64,000 bases of DNA from Enterobacter hormaechei ATCC 49162 (GCF_001875655.1 NZ_MKEQ01000001.1:992001-1056000); one strand, 5' to 3'. Shown: positions 9,131 to 16,613, counted from the first letter of the stretch. Notes: generated from the sequence alone by a model not told the origin. Made by a program: numbers and translations.

Positions 9131-9616
9131 ATGCCTGAACTCGTCAATCCAACAGACTCGTTGAATAGTTTTCAACACGCTTTATCCAATGGCCTGATTA
9201 GACTCTCACCGTGTGTAGTTCATCCTGAAATGAAGGTACTTATGGACGATGCGGAAGGCACGCCAAGGATTACTTACGCTTTCGTTCAGGGAGATATTGT
9301 TAAAGGTGTTGCCATATACGTCCCAGCAGATCCATATGAAGGGAAGCCCTGTTTTGGCGTGGGTTATGCCGTAGCCGATAAATTTAAAAGGCAGGGAATT
9401 GCCACTAAGCTTCTCAAAGCCAGCATTGAAGAAATGCAATATGGCTTTAGAAACTCCTGCAACGAATTCTACGTAGAGGCTATTGTTGGCGTTGATAATC
9501 AGGCATCTAACAAACTAGCTTCTGAAGTTTTATCTGCTACGCCCAAGCCGGGGAAAGATTCTCACTCAGGTAAGCCTATCAATCAGTACATGAAGCTATT
9601 CAGCACCACAAAATAA
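9131..9616 (+). CDS. GNAT-family N-acetyltransferase (phage moron)
   Basis: 161 residues. The central part YVPADPYEGKPCFGVGYAVA followed by KFKRQGIATKLLKASIEEMQ matches the acetyl-CoA-binding motif A (R/Q-x-x-G-x-A) of GNAT enzymes. The start at 9131 has AGAGG 7 bases upstream; an ATG at 9068 in the same frame has no such site. It is oriented against all surrounding late genes and is AT-richer than they are, the mark of an independently expressed cargo gene. The 237-base gap before it (8894-9130) is AT-rich and presumably holds its promoter. The substrate is unknown. Confidence 0.75.
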   Translation: MPELVNPTDSLNSFQHALSNGLIRLSPCVVHPEMKVLMDDAEGTPRITYAFVQGDIVKGVAIYVPADPYEGKPCFGVGYAVADKFKRQGIATKLLKASIEEMQYGFRNSCNEFYVEAIVGVDNQASNKLASEVLSATPKPGKDSHSGKPINQYMKLFSTTK

Positions 9617-9633
9617 TGCTGTTCGGGCGCATT

Positions 9634-9858
9634 TCATTGCGCCCATTTAGGTTTGCAGTTCGCCTGCCACGCTTTGTTATGCGCCAGGATGTCTTTCTTC
9701 GTCTGGCGGTCCAGCATATCCCAGTCGTGCTCTGTGCCGTAGATGGGTTTAACCCAGTCGCAAGCCGTGTCCACCAACTCAACCCTTACGGGTCCAGTTG
9801 TCCCGCAACTCGCGATCAGCATCGTCATCAGGCATGTGATTAACAGTCTGCTGGACAT
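9634..9858 (-). CDS. Rz1-like outer-membrane spanin
   Basis: 74 residues starting MSSRLLITCLMTMLIASC. The N-terminal hydrophobic stretch ends in the lipobox IASC, so it is a lipoprotein like lambda Rz1. The o-spanin joins the i-spanin across the periplasm and fuses inner and outer membranes at lysis. The start lies inside the 3' end of the i-spanin gene in another frame (80-base overlap), an arrangement found in many phages. A GGGCGCA/TGCGCCC hairpin covers its 3' end (9625-9644). Confidence 0.8.
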   Translation of the reverse strand: MSSRLLITCLMTMLIASCGTTGPVRVELVDTACDWVKPIYGTEHDWDMLDRQTKKDILAHNKAWQANCKPKWAQ

Positions 9859-10051
9859 TACTGGCCTCTTTAGTGACTTCTGCTTTACGTTCTGCCGCCG
9901 CAACTGCCGCCGCTGCGTTCTCTTCGGTGCGCTGCTGCCTGGCTTTTGCCTCTGCCTTTCCACTGCCGCGAATATTGCCAGCAACAAAACCGCTGAATGC
10001 GACGGCCACCAGCGCAGCAATACCGCCCAAAATCATTTCGATGATGCTCAT
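9779..10051 (-). CDS. Rz-like inner-membrane spanin
   Basis: 90 residues starting MSIIEMILGGIAALVAVAF. There is one N-terminal transmembrane segment (about 5-27), then a long alanine- and charge-rich helix (AEAKARQQRTEENAAAAV) expected to form the periplasmic coiled coil. This is the i-spanin layout. It follows the endolysin gene by 7 bases and contains the start of the Rz1-like gene. A longer frame to 10126 would place extra residues before the membrane segment and is unlikely. Confidence 0.75.
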   Translation of the reverse strand: MSIIEMILGGIAALVAVAFSGFVAGNIRGSGKAEAKARQQRTEENAAAAVAAAERKAEVTKEASNVQQTVNHMPDDDADRELRDNWTRKG

Positions 10052-10058
10052 AGACACC

Positions 10059-10688
10059 TCACACCAGAACAGATTTCGCCAGGTTAAACAGCGCGCGGCG
10101 TTTATCCAGCCCGTTTCTGCCACCATTGATAAGAAGCGTCACGCGCTCAACGTCGCCGGAATGAAGCAGGCAACCACGGGAGGCATAGAACCATGCAGCT
10201 GAGCGCGCGGCGTATTCATCCTGTTCAAGCAGCTCCGGGTGGGTAATAAGGTCCAGTTTTAGAGCAAGACCACAACTGCGATAGTTGCTCAGTCCGGTAA
10301 CCTGTTTCAGCCCACGACCGCGATATTTCCAGCCATCACCAGCGACCTGATTGCCAAGGTGTTCTTTTCCCCACTCACCACCGTATACCAGATTGGCGAT
10401 CGCTTTCTGGTTTGCCGGTTGCGTTGCCGTTCTGCCAAGTGCGGCGGATTGCTGTTGAGTGATGCGGTGGCTGCCGAACGTCGGTACCAGGTTTTCAACC
10501 GCGTAATTCAGGTTCTCCACCAGTCGGGTAAATCTGGTGCTTTCATGCCCCATCTGGGCAATAAACATGGCCTGATCAAGCGGTGCGGTGATGCCGTATT
10601 CCTTCATGGCGGCGTCGATATGCGGAAACCAGCGCGTAGCTAACCCGGCGCTGATACCAGCCGCCCTCTGAAATTGTGATTGATTCAC
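10059..10688 (-). CDS. Endolysin, glycoside hydrolase family 19
   Basis: 209 residues. The GH19 chitinase-like lysozyme fold is shown by FIAQMGHESTRFTRLVENLN with the catalytic glutamate in GHES, then WKYRGRGLKQVTGLSNY and LLINGGRNGLDKR. It cleaves peptidoglycan during lysis. I chose the GTG at 10688 (MNQSQFQRAAGIS) because a GGGGA motif precedes it and GTGA overlaps the holin stop. There is no signal sequence, so release depends on the holins next to it. Confidence 0.92.
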   Translation of the reverse strand: MNQSQFQRAAGISAGLATRWFPHIDAAMKEYGITAPLDQAMFIAQMGHESTRFTRLVENLNYAVENLVPTFGSHRITQQQSAALGRTATQPANQKAIANLVYGGEWGKEHLGNQVAGDGWKYRGRGLKQVTGLSNYRSCGLALKLDLITHPELLEQDEYAARSAAWFYASRGCLLHSGDVERVTLLINGGRNGLDKRRALFNLAKSVLV

Positions 10689-10966
10689 GTTGTGCTTTCC
10701 CCTGCTATTCTTGCGATGTTGCCACGTGCTCGCCATACGGCTATGCAGACAACAAGGTTGACGACCAACTCTCCGTAGTCGACCTGCACGTAATCACCAT
10801 GCCAGATGCGGAAAGCGGTAAACGCTGGAGCGAGGATCAGCCCATACGCCAGAAACTCCATCAGACGGCGGCGCCGTAAGCTCCGCTTCCTGAAGAACAT
10901 CAGGCGTATGGTTATAAGGATGCATGCAACAGCGTTAATGTTCAGGATCAGTGTTTGCCACGTCAT
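10685..10966 (-). CDS. Phage holin, putative three-TM type
   Basis: 93 residues with three hydrophobic stretches: about 5-25 (LILNINAVACILITIRLMFF), 36-56 and 66-82, separated by basic segments (RKRSLRRRRL). It lies immediately before the endolysin and overlaps it by 4 bases. The sequence resembles the 3TM putative holins of HK022-type phages. Holins form the timed membrane lesion that lets the endolysin out. Confidence 0.75.
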   Translation of the reverse strand: MTWQTLILNINAVACILITIRLMFFRKRSLRRRRLMEFLAYGLILAPAFTAFRIWHGDYVQVDYGELVVNLVVCIAVWRARGNIARIAGESTT

Positions 10967-11367
10967 TCTTCCCCCTTCAATCCGGGTAAGTCTCCTGTCT
11001 TCGAGCGCTTGAGAACGCGAAGCAGGACGGTGACAGAAACCGTTGAGGCCGCCAGCGCGCCAATGGCTGGCGATACTTTCACGGCAACTGGCGGAGAAAG
11101 GTGACTTAATGCCGCATTGATAAGCGCTGCGATGATTTCAGATGCTGTTCCGGCGCAGTAAACCCCACCGATAAACGAAATAAGCGCGAACAGTATCTGC
11201 TTCCAGAGCTTGTGATCTTCACTGCTAAGTACGTAAAGAGCGGCCCCAGCAAGTGAGCAAAGCATTACAGCTGGGGTAGCTTCTGGAAACATCGTGGCGA
11301 AGGTGATTCCGGTAGTTCCGGCAGCAACACCAGCAGTTGCCGTAGCAGATATCGGTTCTGCGGACAT
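10963..11367 (-). CDS. Second phage holin/antiholin
   Basis: 134 residues with hydrophobic segments near 35-50, 58-85 and 100-120 and a charged C-terminus (RVLKRSKTGDLPGLKGEE). It overlaps the next holin gene by 4 bases. Two different membrane proteins before the endolysin is the usual holin plus antiholin arrangement, but which one plays which role cannot be told from sequence. It is the first gene of the lysis cassette. Confidence 0.7.
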   Translation of the reverse strand: MSAEPISATATAGVAAGTTGITFATMFPEATPAVMLCSLAGAALYVLSSEDHKLWKQILFALISFIGGVYCAGTASEIIAALINAALSHLSPPVAVKVSPAIGALAASTVSVTVLLRVLKRSKTGDLPGLKGEE

Positions 11368-11410
11368 TTAGCCCCCTCTTATTGCCGTGAGTCCTCTCAA
11401 AATGAGGGGA

Positions 11411-11439
11411 ATAAAAAAAGCCGCTGGTTAGCGGCTTTT
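11411..11439 (-). terminator. Rho-independent terminator
   Basis: A stem AAAGCCGC/GCGGCTTT with a 6-base loop. Read leftward it is followed by a run of seven T. It ends the transcript of the hypothetical gene at 11447-12016 and so separates it from the lysis cassette. Confidence 0.8.
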
Positions 11440-11446
11440 AGGTTTA

Positions 11447-12016
11447 TTATCTGTAAAACTCTAGAACTGCAATCCCAGGAGGTAATATTAGTTTTATCGG
11501 CTCAACATCTTTCCAAAACATTCTAAATTCGTCCTGCCAAGAGTCTTCATCAGACTTAAGGAAATGATTCCGATTATGGCTTTTGGTATATTTGCAAAAA
11601 TCCATTTCGCCCTTCGAGCCAACATGCGCATCAATTAACGTTTTAAGCAATTCTACATTTAGTACTCTAACACATGCTTTTTTCTCAAGCTTTTTTGCGA
11701 TGAATCTACTTCTTCTATTGGCAAAACATACTACTAGACCATCCTCAGTCCATTTATTAACTTTGGCGTCCCTCACTATTTCGACTCCATCTACAGTGAG
11801 ACTCACATTGCAATTGATAATATTGTCACCCAAGAAAATAGCATTAGAATAGGGTCGAAAATCAAATGTTGAAGTGTCAATAAGGTTTTCATCAGGAGTG
11901 AAGATACCTTTCCTTTCTTGATCCTTGTATTTACTAGTCTTGAAGAAAGGAACCTCACCACCATAAACCCAAGCGTCCACATGCGAATGCTCGGATAAGT
12001 ATAGATATTTTTCCAT
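11447..12016 (-). CDS. Hypothetical protein, probable phage cargo gene
   Basis: 189 residues beginning MEKYLYLSEHSHVDAWVYGG; no family recognised. It is AT-rich compared with the flanking late genes and stands alone between two terminators (12083-12108 upstream and 11411-11439 downstream). That is the layout of a moron expressed on its own. It ends in a hydrophobic, proline-containing segment IKLILPPGIAVLEFYR. In-frame ATGs at 12025 and 12022 are alternatives; 12016 has a GGA 9 bases upstream. Confidence 0.65.
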   Translation of the reverse strand: MEKYLYLSEHSHVDAWVYGGEVPFFKTSKYKDQERKGIFTPDENLIDTSTFDFRPYSNAIFLGDNIINCNVSLTVDGVEIVRDAKVNKWTEDGLVVCFANRRSRFIAKKLEKKACVRVLNVELLKTLIDAHVGSKGEMDFCKYTKSHNRNHFLKSDEDSWQDEFRMFWKDVEPIKLILPPGIAVLEFYR

Positions 12017-12082
12017 CGGCATCATTCCATTAGTGTTTTATGAAATAGTGCCAAAAAATAAATGTTTTATCGAGTGGAAATT

Positions 12083-12108
12083 AAAAAACCCGCAACTGTG
12101 GCGGGTTT
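12083..12108 (-). terminator. Rho-independent terminator after Q-position gene
   Basis: Stem AAACCCGC/GCGGGTTT around a 7-base loop, followed by a T-run when read leftward. It lies about 50 bases past the DUF1133 gene. If that gene is the late antiterminator, this is a plausible site where the late transcript must be made resistant. Confidence 0.75.
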
Positions 12109-12159
12109 GTGTTTTGTTCTGTTGCTCAGCACGCTTTACTGTCCCGAGCCTATCACAAT

Positions 12160-12738
12160 TTAAGCACTTTCTTGCTCACTCTGCAACTTAAATCTGTCGC
12201 CATTTGTGCCAAACGCGTCACAAAGTGGTGCGTACAGGATCGATTCTGCAAGACTAATCCATGTATCAATGCGACGGCGGCATGTGATAAAGGTCCAGTC
12301 GGGGTGTTTTGAATTAAGCTCTCTAGCCATCTGGAGTTTGCTTTTACGCAGACGATGACGATCAACAATCACGCCATACAGCCCACGGTATTCTTCGTTC
12401 ATTAATACCGCTGCAATAACGCCGTCAATCATTAGCCCCTCCTCGTCTGAGCAGAACGCCAGGCCAGTTTTGTTTTTACTGTCGAGGATTTCACGCAGGT
12501 ATGCTTCCAGCTCGGGTTTAGTGATGCCGGATTTCTTCATGCGGCGCAGCGCATCGTTGATGGCGGATTTGGTTATTTTCCCGGATGCCAGCAGCTGGTT
12601 GAACATGTTTCCGCCCGAGCCACCACCGATATAAGACCAGCGGCCCCACATGCGGAGCTTTCCCTGTACCCAGATACTTTCGAGAGTGCGAAGGCGAACC
12701 AACTCGCCGTATTTGCCTACTTCTGAAGGATTGATCAT
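12160..12738 (-). CDS. DUF1133 protein, likely Q-like late regulator
   Basis: 192 residues starting MINPSEVGKYGELVRLRTLE, with WGRWSYIGGGSGGNMFNQLL near residue 33. This is the DUF1133 family, found at the position of the antiterminator Q in many lambdoid prophages. The C-terminal half is rich in basic helices (DRHRLRKSKLQMAREL, CRRRIDTWISLAES). The start at 12738 has GGAGA 5 bases upstream. It is the last gene of the early operon and is followed by a terminator. The antitermination role is inferred from position, not shown by a motif. Confidence 0.75.
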   Translation of the reverse strand: MINPSEVGKYGELVRLRTLESIWVQGKLRMWGRWSYIGGGSGGNMFNQLLASGKITKSAINDALRRMKKSGITKPELEAYLREILDSKNKTGLAFCSDEEGLMIDGVIAAVLMNEEYRGLYGVIVDRHRLRKSKLQMARELNSKHPDWTFITCRRRIDTWISLAESILYAPLCDAFGTNGDRFKLQSEQESA

Positions 12739-12750
12739 TTGCGTCTCCAC

Positions 12751-13740
12751 TTACGCCAGTACGCCGATTGCCAGCGCACGATCTAAAAACCGAAACAGCA
12801 GCGTTAACTGGTCGCCGTATTTCGCTTCAAATGCCACAGGATCAGCGTGTAACTCGTCGTGATGTGCTCTGCACAGCGGTATCACAAACAGGTCATGCGC
12901 TTTGGTACCCATTCCACCCTGCCCGTGGCCTATCAGGTGGTGTGGGTCGTCTGCCGGGTTATTGCAGCAACTGCACTGCTGCGACTTCACCCAGCGGGTG
13001 TATTTCTCGTTTTCCCAGCGTCGTCGCTTTGGCCTCAGCATGAAAGATTCCGGCGTTTCAGGATCGACCCTCACCGCCACTATCTTTTTTGCCTTCTCCT
13101 GAAAGACTTGCGTAGCCGATAATGACGGGACAATGTCGCTTTCCCTCATCACTGAACTGTGCTGTTCTGGCTTGATTCTGAGTGCTTTACTCGCCACTGA
13201 TTCAGGAACAAGGTCAGCCAGATCATTACGTACCATCCACCAGCAGAACTCAGGAAGCGAAAGAGTGTGGTCAGGGCTGAAACCTAAATCAATATTTACC
13301 CTTTCCAGCAGCCATTTTACCAGGTTCTGCATGGCAATTCCTGCCAGTCTTTCAGTGGTTTGCTCACGTAAATGGTTATCACACGACCAGCAAAGACGAA
13401 TGCTCCCCGGAGCGTGGCGCATTACCGTAAAGTCACTGGCATGCCAGTCAGTGTGAGGCCACTGGCATTCAAATTTTCTCTCCAGCCAGGCATCAAGGCT
13501 ACTCAATCCACCGGCTCGCTGAATGACCCTCTCGTTAACGAAAATAGCCTGCATATTGGCATCGTCAGTCAGGGGCTGGTGGGCTTCAGGGATTAATCCA
13601 GATGGCAGATGTTGTATGGCTTCGGATGGTGGCTCAATAACTACCCTTCCCTGACGGAATAGCCAGAGCAGTTCGGTACCAGGGCGGAACAAAACCACCC
13701 CGGACATCGGCGCAATTTCAGGCGTCAGTATGGCTCTCAC
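12751..13740 (-). CDS. DUF968 protein with HNH-type zinc motif
   Basis: 329 residues. The C-terminal 90 residues have a nuclease-like zinc motif: CSCCNNPADDPHHLIGHGQG followed by IPLCRAHHDELH. The N-terminal 200 residues have CWSCDNHLREQT and no known fold. DUF968 proteins (such as YdfU) are common in the ninR-like region of lambdoid prophages and are thought to act in DNA metabolism or recombination. It overlaps the antirepressor stop by 4 bases. Confidence 0.8.
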   Translation of the reverse strand: MRAILTPEIAPMSGVVLFRPGTELLWLFRQGRVVIEPPSEAIQHLPSGLIPEAHQPLTDDANMQAIFVNERVIQRAGGLSSLDAWLERKFECQWPHTDWHASDFTVMRHAPGSIRLCWSCDNHLREQTTERLAGIAMQNLVKWLLERVNIDLGFSPDHTLSLPEFCWWMVRNDLADLVPESVASKALRIKPEQHSSVMRESDIVPSLSATQVFQEKAKKIVAVRVDPETPESFMLRPKRRRWENEKYTRWVKSQQCSCCNNPADDPHHLIGHGQGGMGTKAHDLFVIPLCRAHHDELHADPVAFEAKYGDQLTLLFRFLDRALAIGVLA

Positions 13741-14462
13741 GCAATTTGCCCCTTAGCGACATATTCTGCCCAAAGTCCACCTATCCAGCGCACCCCTTTC
13801 GCCGTGAAACGAGACTGATTGAACGCATAGTTGGTCTGGTTGGTGGTCCCGGTCTTAACTTCAAATCGGCCTGCTTCGATGTGTTTACTCTTCGGAGTAA
13901 GCACGCGGTTCAGGCGGTACATGATGCCGTTCTCAATGAGGAACATCGCGAACTCGGGTTCTTTGGCGTTAAGGAGCTTGGCAACCTGCCGGAATGTCAT
14001 TGACCCGGTGGCTTTGACGTAGCGATCAACAAATTCAGCCTTTGGTGCGGCAATTGCCAGCTCTTCACTCAGACGTTGCTTCTGTTCAGCAAGATCAGCG
14101 GCGAGCCGGAGTGCTTCAGGGAGTGTTTGGGGAACAATCATCCCGGCCCCGCTCTCCAGTTCCTGCCAGCGATCAACAAGACGTGCGGTAAACTCCGGGC
14201 ACAGCTGCGCGACGATCACATAGCTGTCTCGCTTGTTAACTTCGTAGTAATGGTAAGTCTGCTGGTTCTGAGGATGGGTGTACTGCATTGCAGCATACCC
14301 CCCAATAACGCCGGATTTCATCAGTCGCTCGATGGTTACACAGACATTGCTGTGACGTGAATCGACCAGCTCCGCAATTTCACGACTGGACATCGTTATC
14401 TGCTGACCTATCGCGGCGGCATGGTGCGCAGGGCACGTTACGGTGATGTTCATCTGATTCAT
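13737..14462 (-). CDS. Phage regulatory protein, Rha-like N-terminus with KilAC-type C-terminus
   Basis: 241 residues. The N-terminal half (TMSSREIAELVDSRHSNVCV, then YYEVNKRDSYVIVAQLCPEF) is the Rha-type DNA-binding domain. The C-terminal part (MTFRQVAKLLNAKEPEFAMF and SRFTAKGVRWIG) is the KilAC/Ant domain found in antirepressors. Such proteins can counteract the repressor or interfere with the host. The start at 14462 has GGAG 6 bases upstream. Confidence 0.85.
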   Translation of the reverse strand: MNQMNITVTCPAHHAAAIGQQITMSSREIAELVDSRHSNVCVTIERLMKSGVIGGYAAMQYTHPQNQQTYHYYEVNKRDSYVIVAQLCPEFTARLVDRWQELESGAGMIVPQTLPEALRLAADLAEQKQRLSEELAIAAPKAEFVDRYVKATGSMTFRQVAKLLNAKEPEFAMFLIENGIMYRLNRVLTPKSKHIEAGRFEVKTGTTNQTNYAFNQSRFTAKGVRWIGGLWAEYVAKGQIA

Positions 14463-14477
14463 GCTCTTCTCCACTTA

Positions 14478-14681
14478 TCAGGCGGCTGCACCCGCCAGAG
14501 GTTCATGTTTCTTGATGGATATTTCTACACGTCCACCCGGTACCTTCGGCCCCCACTCCACCAGCATTTTCTGCACCTGGCTGTCATCCTCCCAAATGCC
14601 TGCATGCGTGAGCGCGTCAAACAACGCCTTGTTGTAGTTGTCGATGTCGCGGCGGCGGGCATCTGGCGGAAATTCGATCAT
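14478..14681 (-). CDS. rusA: RusA Holliday-junction resolvase, N-terminally truncated
   Basis: 67 residues corresponding to the C-terminal half of RusA, which is about 120 residues in E. coli. The core RRRDIDNYNKALFDALTHAG carries counterparts of catalytic D70 and D72 and of K76, and IWEDDSQV carries D91, so the active-site residues survive while about 55-60 N-terminal residues, including the conserved substrate-binding segment, are absent. The frame upstream of the ATG gives no RusA-like sequence. A GGAG motif lies 7 bases before the ATG and ATGA couples it to the upstream gene, so it is probably translated. Activity is doubtful. Confidence 0.75.
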   Translation of the reverse strand: MIEFPPDARRRDIDNYNKALFDALTHAGIWEDDSQVQKMLVEWGPKVPGGRVEISIKKHEPLAGAAA

Positions 14682-14905
14682 GACTCGACTCCATAACGCC
14701 CGTTCAGGCGTCCGATTACGCTGTTGAACATCACCAGGCTTACACCCATCGGTTTAACCTTCTCGTGGTACTCCTTCAGGATCGGAGGCACTACGACATT
14801 CCAGCTTGGCTTTGGCTTCTGCTTTAGGGCTTTTTTGATGGCATCAGAGCATTGACGGGCTACATCACGCACAGCGTTTTCCTGCTCGGTTGATAGCTTC
14901 TTCAC
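14678..14905 (-). CDS. Small phage protein of unknown function
   Basis: 75 residues (GTG start, MKKLSTEQENAVRDVARQCS), largely helical and basic (IKKALKQKPKPSWNVV). It is coupled on both sides: GTGA with the methyltransferase stop, ATGA with the rusA fragment. GGAGG lies 4 bases before the GTG. No domain recognised. It occupies the place where the RusA N-terminus should be, so it may have come in with the deletion. Confidence 0.6.
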   Translation of the reverse strand: MKKLSTEQENAVRDVARQCSDAIKKALKQKPKPSWNVVVPPILKEYHEKVKPMGVSLVMFNSVIGRLNGRYGVES

Positions 14906-15957
14906 ACAACCTCCAAGTAAGCCCGGATGAATTCAGCCGCAGCCTGTGCGTTTATGGCGTTACCGTAGCCTTTGAGTCGGCCGATGCGGTTGCTGCTTGC
15001 CACTCTTGCCACCCCGGGCTCGACTCGTCCCAAGCGCGCGGTAGCCCCATCAACCAGCGGGAATGTGCCGGGTTCAACTGGACGCCATTTGCCATCTCGA
15101 CATAAGAGCCAGTCCGCATCTCGCCAAAAACCGTTAACCTCAAGGGGCCGCATGTGTACGCCTGCCTCGGTAGCTGGTCCAGCCTGTCCTTCCCATCCCG
15201 CAGCGCTGTCATCCCTGACGAGTCCTTCCAGTCGCGGGACGTTGGTGTTACCCAGCCGGTTAGCGCTGCTGCCATCGAGAACGGCATCCCGCCCTGTGCG
15301 TAGCGTTTCTCCCTCATCGCTGATTCCGTGGTTGGAGTAGGCCATGCAGCCAGCACCGCAAAATCTTGAAGGTTTGGCTGACGTCCTGCCTCCTTCCGCG
15401 CCATTACCTTTAGCCAGTCCTGATAACAATTTTTGACATTGCTCGCTAATGGACTCGGCCACCCAATAAGCTCGTTCTCTGATGTGCGGCGCGCCGATGC
15501 TCGCTGACGTAAACGGCACAAGCCCGAAGGCGTATCCCATTCCTTCCAGGTCTGATTGAACAAGGTCGAACCACACATTTGCGTTACCTGCTGCAACCTG
15601 TTCGCCAAAGACATGCTGAGGTCTGCGCTCGCTGATGAGGTGGAAGAAGTGGGGCCAAAGGTGCCGCTCGTCAGCAAACCCATCTCCTTTGCCTGCCGCG
15701 CTGAAAGGCTGGCACGGGCAGGAACCGGTCCAGACTGGTTTATCGTCAGGCCATCCGGCGAGCCGCAGGGAATGAGACCAGACGCCAATTCCGGCGAAGA
15801 AGTGGCACTGCGTGAATCCTCGCAGATCGTCAGGTGTGACATCTTCAATACTCCTTTCATCAACTTCGCCAGGTGCAATGTGACCGCTAGCGATCAAGTT
15901 ACGCAGCCACTGAGCTGCATAGGGATCAATTTCGTTGTAATAAGCCGAGGATTTCAT
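14902..15957 (-). CDS. C5-cytosine DNA methyltransferase (Dcm-like)
   Basis: 351 residues. Motif I is CHFFAGIGVWSHSLRLAGW (residues 51-69, SAM binding). Motif IV is GSCPCQPFSAAGKGDG with catalytic Cys82. Motif VI is FGEQVA (117-122), where most enzymes have ENV. Motif VIII is HIRERAYWVA. The C-terminal motif X is YGNAINAQAAAEFI. It would methylate cytosine in phage or host DNA, probably protecting phage DNA from restriction. No partner endonuclease is seen, so it is an orphan. About 85% of the gene is also open in a second frame (next entry), and the stretch of residues 175-300 is low in recognisable methyltransferase features. Confidence 0.9.
   Translation of the reverse strand: MKSSAYYNEIDPYAAQWLRNLIASGHIAPGEVDERSIEDVTPDDLRGFTQCHFFAGIGVWSHSLRLAGWPDDKPVWTGSCPCQPFSAAGKGDGFADERHLWPHFFHLISERRPQHVFGEQVAAGNANVWFDLVQSDLEGMGYAFGLVPFTSASIGAPHIRERAYWVAESISEQCQKLLSGLAKGNGAEGGRTSAKPSRFCGAGCMAYSNHGISDEGETLRTGRDAVLDGSSANRLGNTNVPRLEGLVRDDSAAGWEGQAGPATEAGVHMRPLEVNGFWRDADWLLCRDGKWRPVEPGTFPLVDGATARLGRVEPGVARVASSNRIGRLKGYGNAINAQAAAEFIRAYLEVV
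14952..15842 (-). CDS. Gene nested in another frame of the methyltransferase
   Basis: A 296-codon frame lying wholly inside the methyltransferase gene, same strand, shifted frame. Its ATG at 15842 (MSHLTICEDSRSATSSPELA) is preceded by GAAAGGAG with an 8-base spacer, a stronger ribosome site than most in this operon. The product looks like a real protein: GSTLFNQTWKEWDTPSG, RASARRTSENELIGWPSP, WVTPTSRDWKDSSGM, and the C-terminal LNPAHSRWLMGLPRAWD. From memory, phage proteins with the SRWLMGxPxxWD ending occur next to C5 methyltransferases elsewhere. Function unknown. The large overlap makes dual coding the main oddity. Confidence 0.7.
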   Translation of the reverse strand: MSHLTICEDSRSATSSPELASGLIPCGSPDGLTINQSGPVPARASLSARQAKEMGLLTSGTFGPTSSTSSASADLSMSLANRLQQVTQMCGSTLFNQTWKEWDTPSGLCRLRQRASARRTSENELIGWPSPLASNVKNCYQDWLKVMARKEAGRQPNLQDFAVLAAWPTPTTESAMREKRYAQGGMPFSMAAALTGWVTPTSRDWKDSSGMTALRDGKDRLDQLPRQAYTCGPLRLTVFGEMRTGSYVEMANGVQLNPAHSRWLMGLPRAWDESSPGWQEWQAATASADSKATVTP

Positions 15958-16613
15958 GCTTCACGCTCCTGGGATTTGCCCATTGGAACGGCAACTGCCG
16001 GTATAAGCTCAACAGCTGGTGATTCAGATTGATTTCCCCAGTGGTCCCAGCCAGGCGCACCGCAACGGCTGAATAGTTCGATGCGCGGAACGTCACCATA
16101 TAGTTTTTCCAGACGGAAACGCGCCTCTGCTGGCTTCTGGCTGTGCTCACCGAGTGGACTGTAGATAACCTGCTTGATGCTGGCGCACTTGCGTTCAAGT
16201 CCATTCCCCCTGGTGGCGATTAGCAGGTCTTCGGTATTGGCTCGGGTGTAGTTCCCGCCGTTCATGCGTGTTTGTACGTTCAGCAGGTCGAGGAAGTCGT
16301 AAAAATCCTCCACACGCCCTGCCTGAAGTGCTTTGTTGATATGCTGCTCTGCCAGTGGGTTGAACTTTACCCAGGTAAAGCCCTTCATCGTGCGGACTTT
16401 AAAGCCCCACGCTTCAGCCAGCTCGATAGCTTCTCGGGTGTGCGTACCGGTAAACCACATAGCCAGAACTGCATCATCGGCAGCCAGGTCCCAAACCGGT
16501 AAGCGCTTCATGTCGATCAGTTTCATCGTGTCGTAGTGATCTTCTGCTGCACCGTTACTGGCTTTGTTGTCATAAAGCCAAGCTGGGTCAGCGTAAATCA
16601 GTGAGTATTTCAT
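15954..16613 (-). CDS. MT-A70-family adenine methyltransferase
   Basis: 219 residues starting MKYSLIYADPAWLYDNK. DPAW is the phage variant of the DPPW catalytic motif of MT-A70 N6-adenine methyltransferases. Further family features are LAMWFTGTHTREAIELAEAW, FTWVKFNP, TRANTEDLLIATRG and IELFSRCGAPGWDHWGNQ, the last holding the SAM-binding region. It probably makes N6-methyladenine in DNA. The ATG at 16613 overlaps the previous stop (TGATG) and GAGG lies 8 bases upstream. It precedes the C5 enzyme, giving the phage two DNA-modifying activities. Confidence 0.9.
   Translation of the reverse strand: MKYSLIYADPAWLYDNKASNGAAEDHYDTMKLIDMKRLPVWDLAADDAVLAMWFTGTHTREAIELAEAWGFKVRTMKGFTWVKFNPLAEQHINKALQAGRVEDFYDFLDLLNVQTRMNGGNYTRANTEDLLIATRGNGLERKCASIKQVIYSPLGEHSQKPAEARFRLEKLYGDVPRIELFSRCGAPGWDHWGNQSESPAVELIPAVAVPMGKSQEREA

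Noticed and set aside
15556..16032. 158-codon plus-strand frame over the methyltransferases
   Set aside because: Antisense to two well-supported genes and without a ribosome site.
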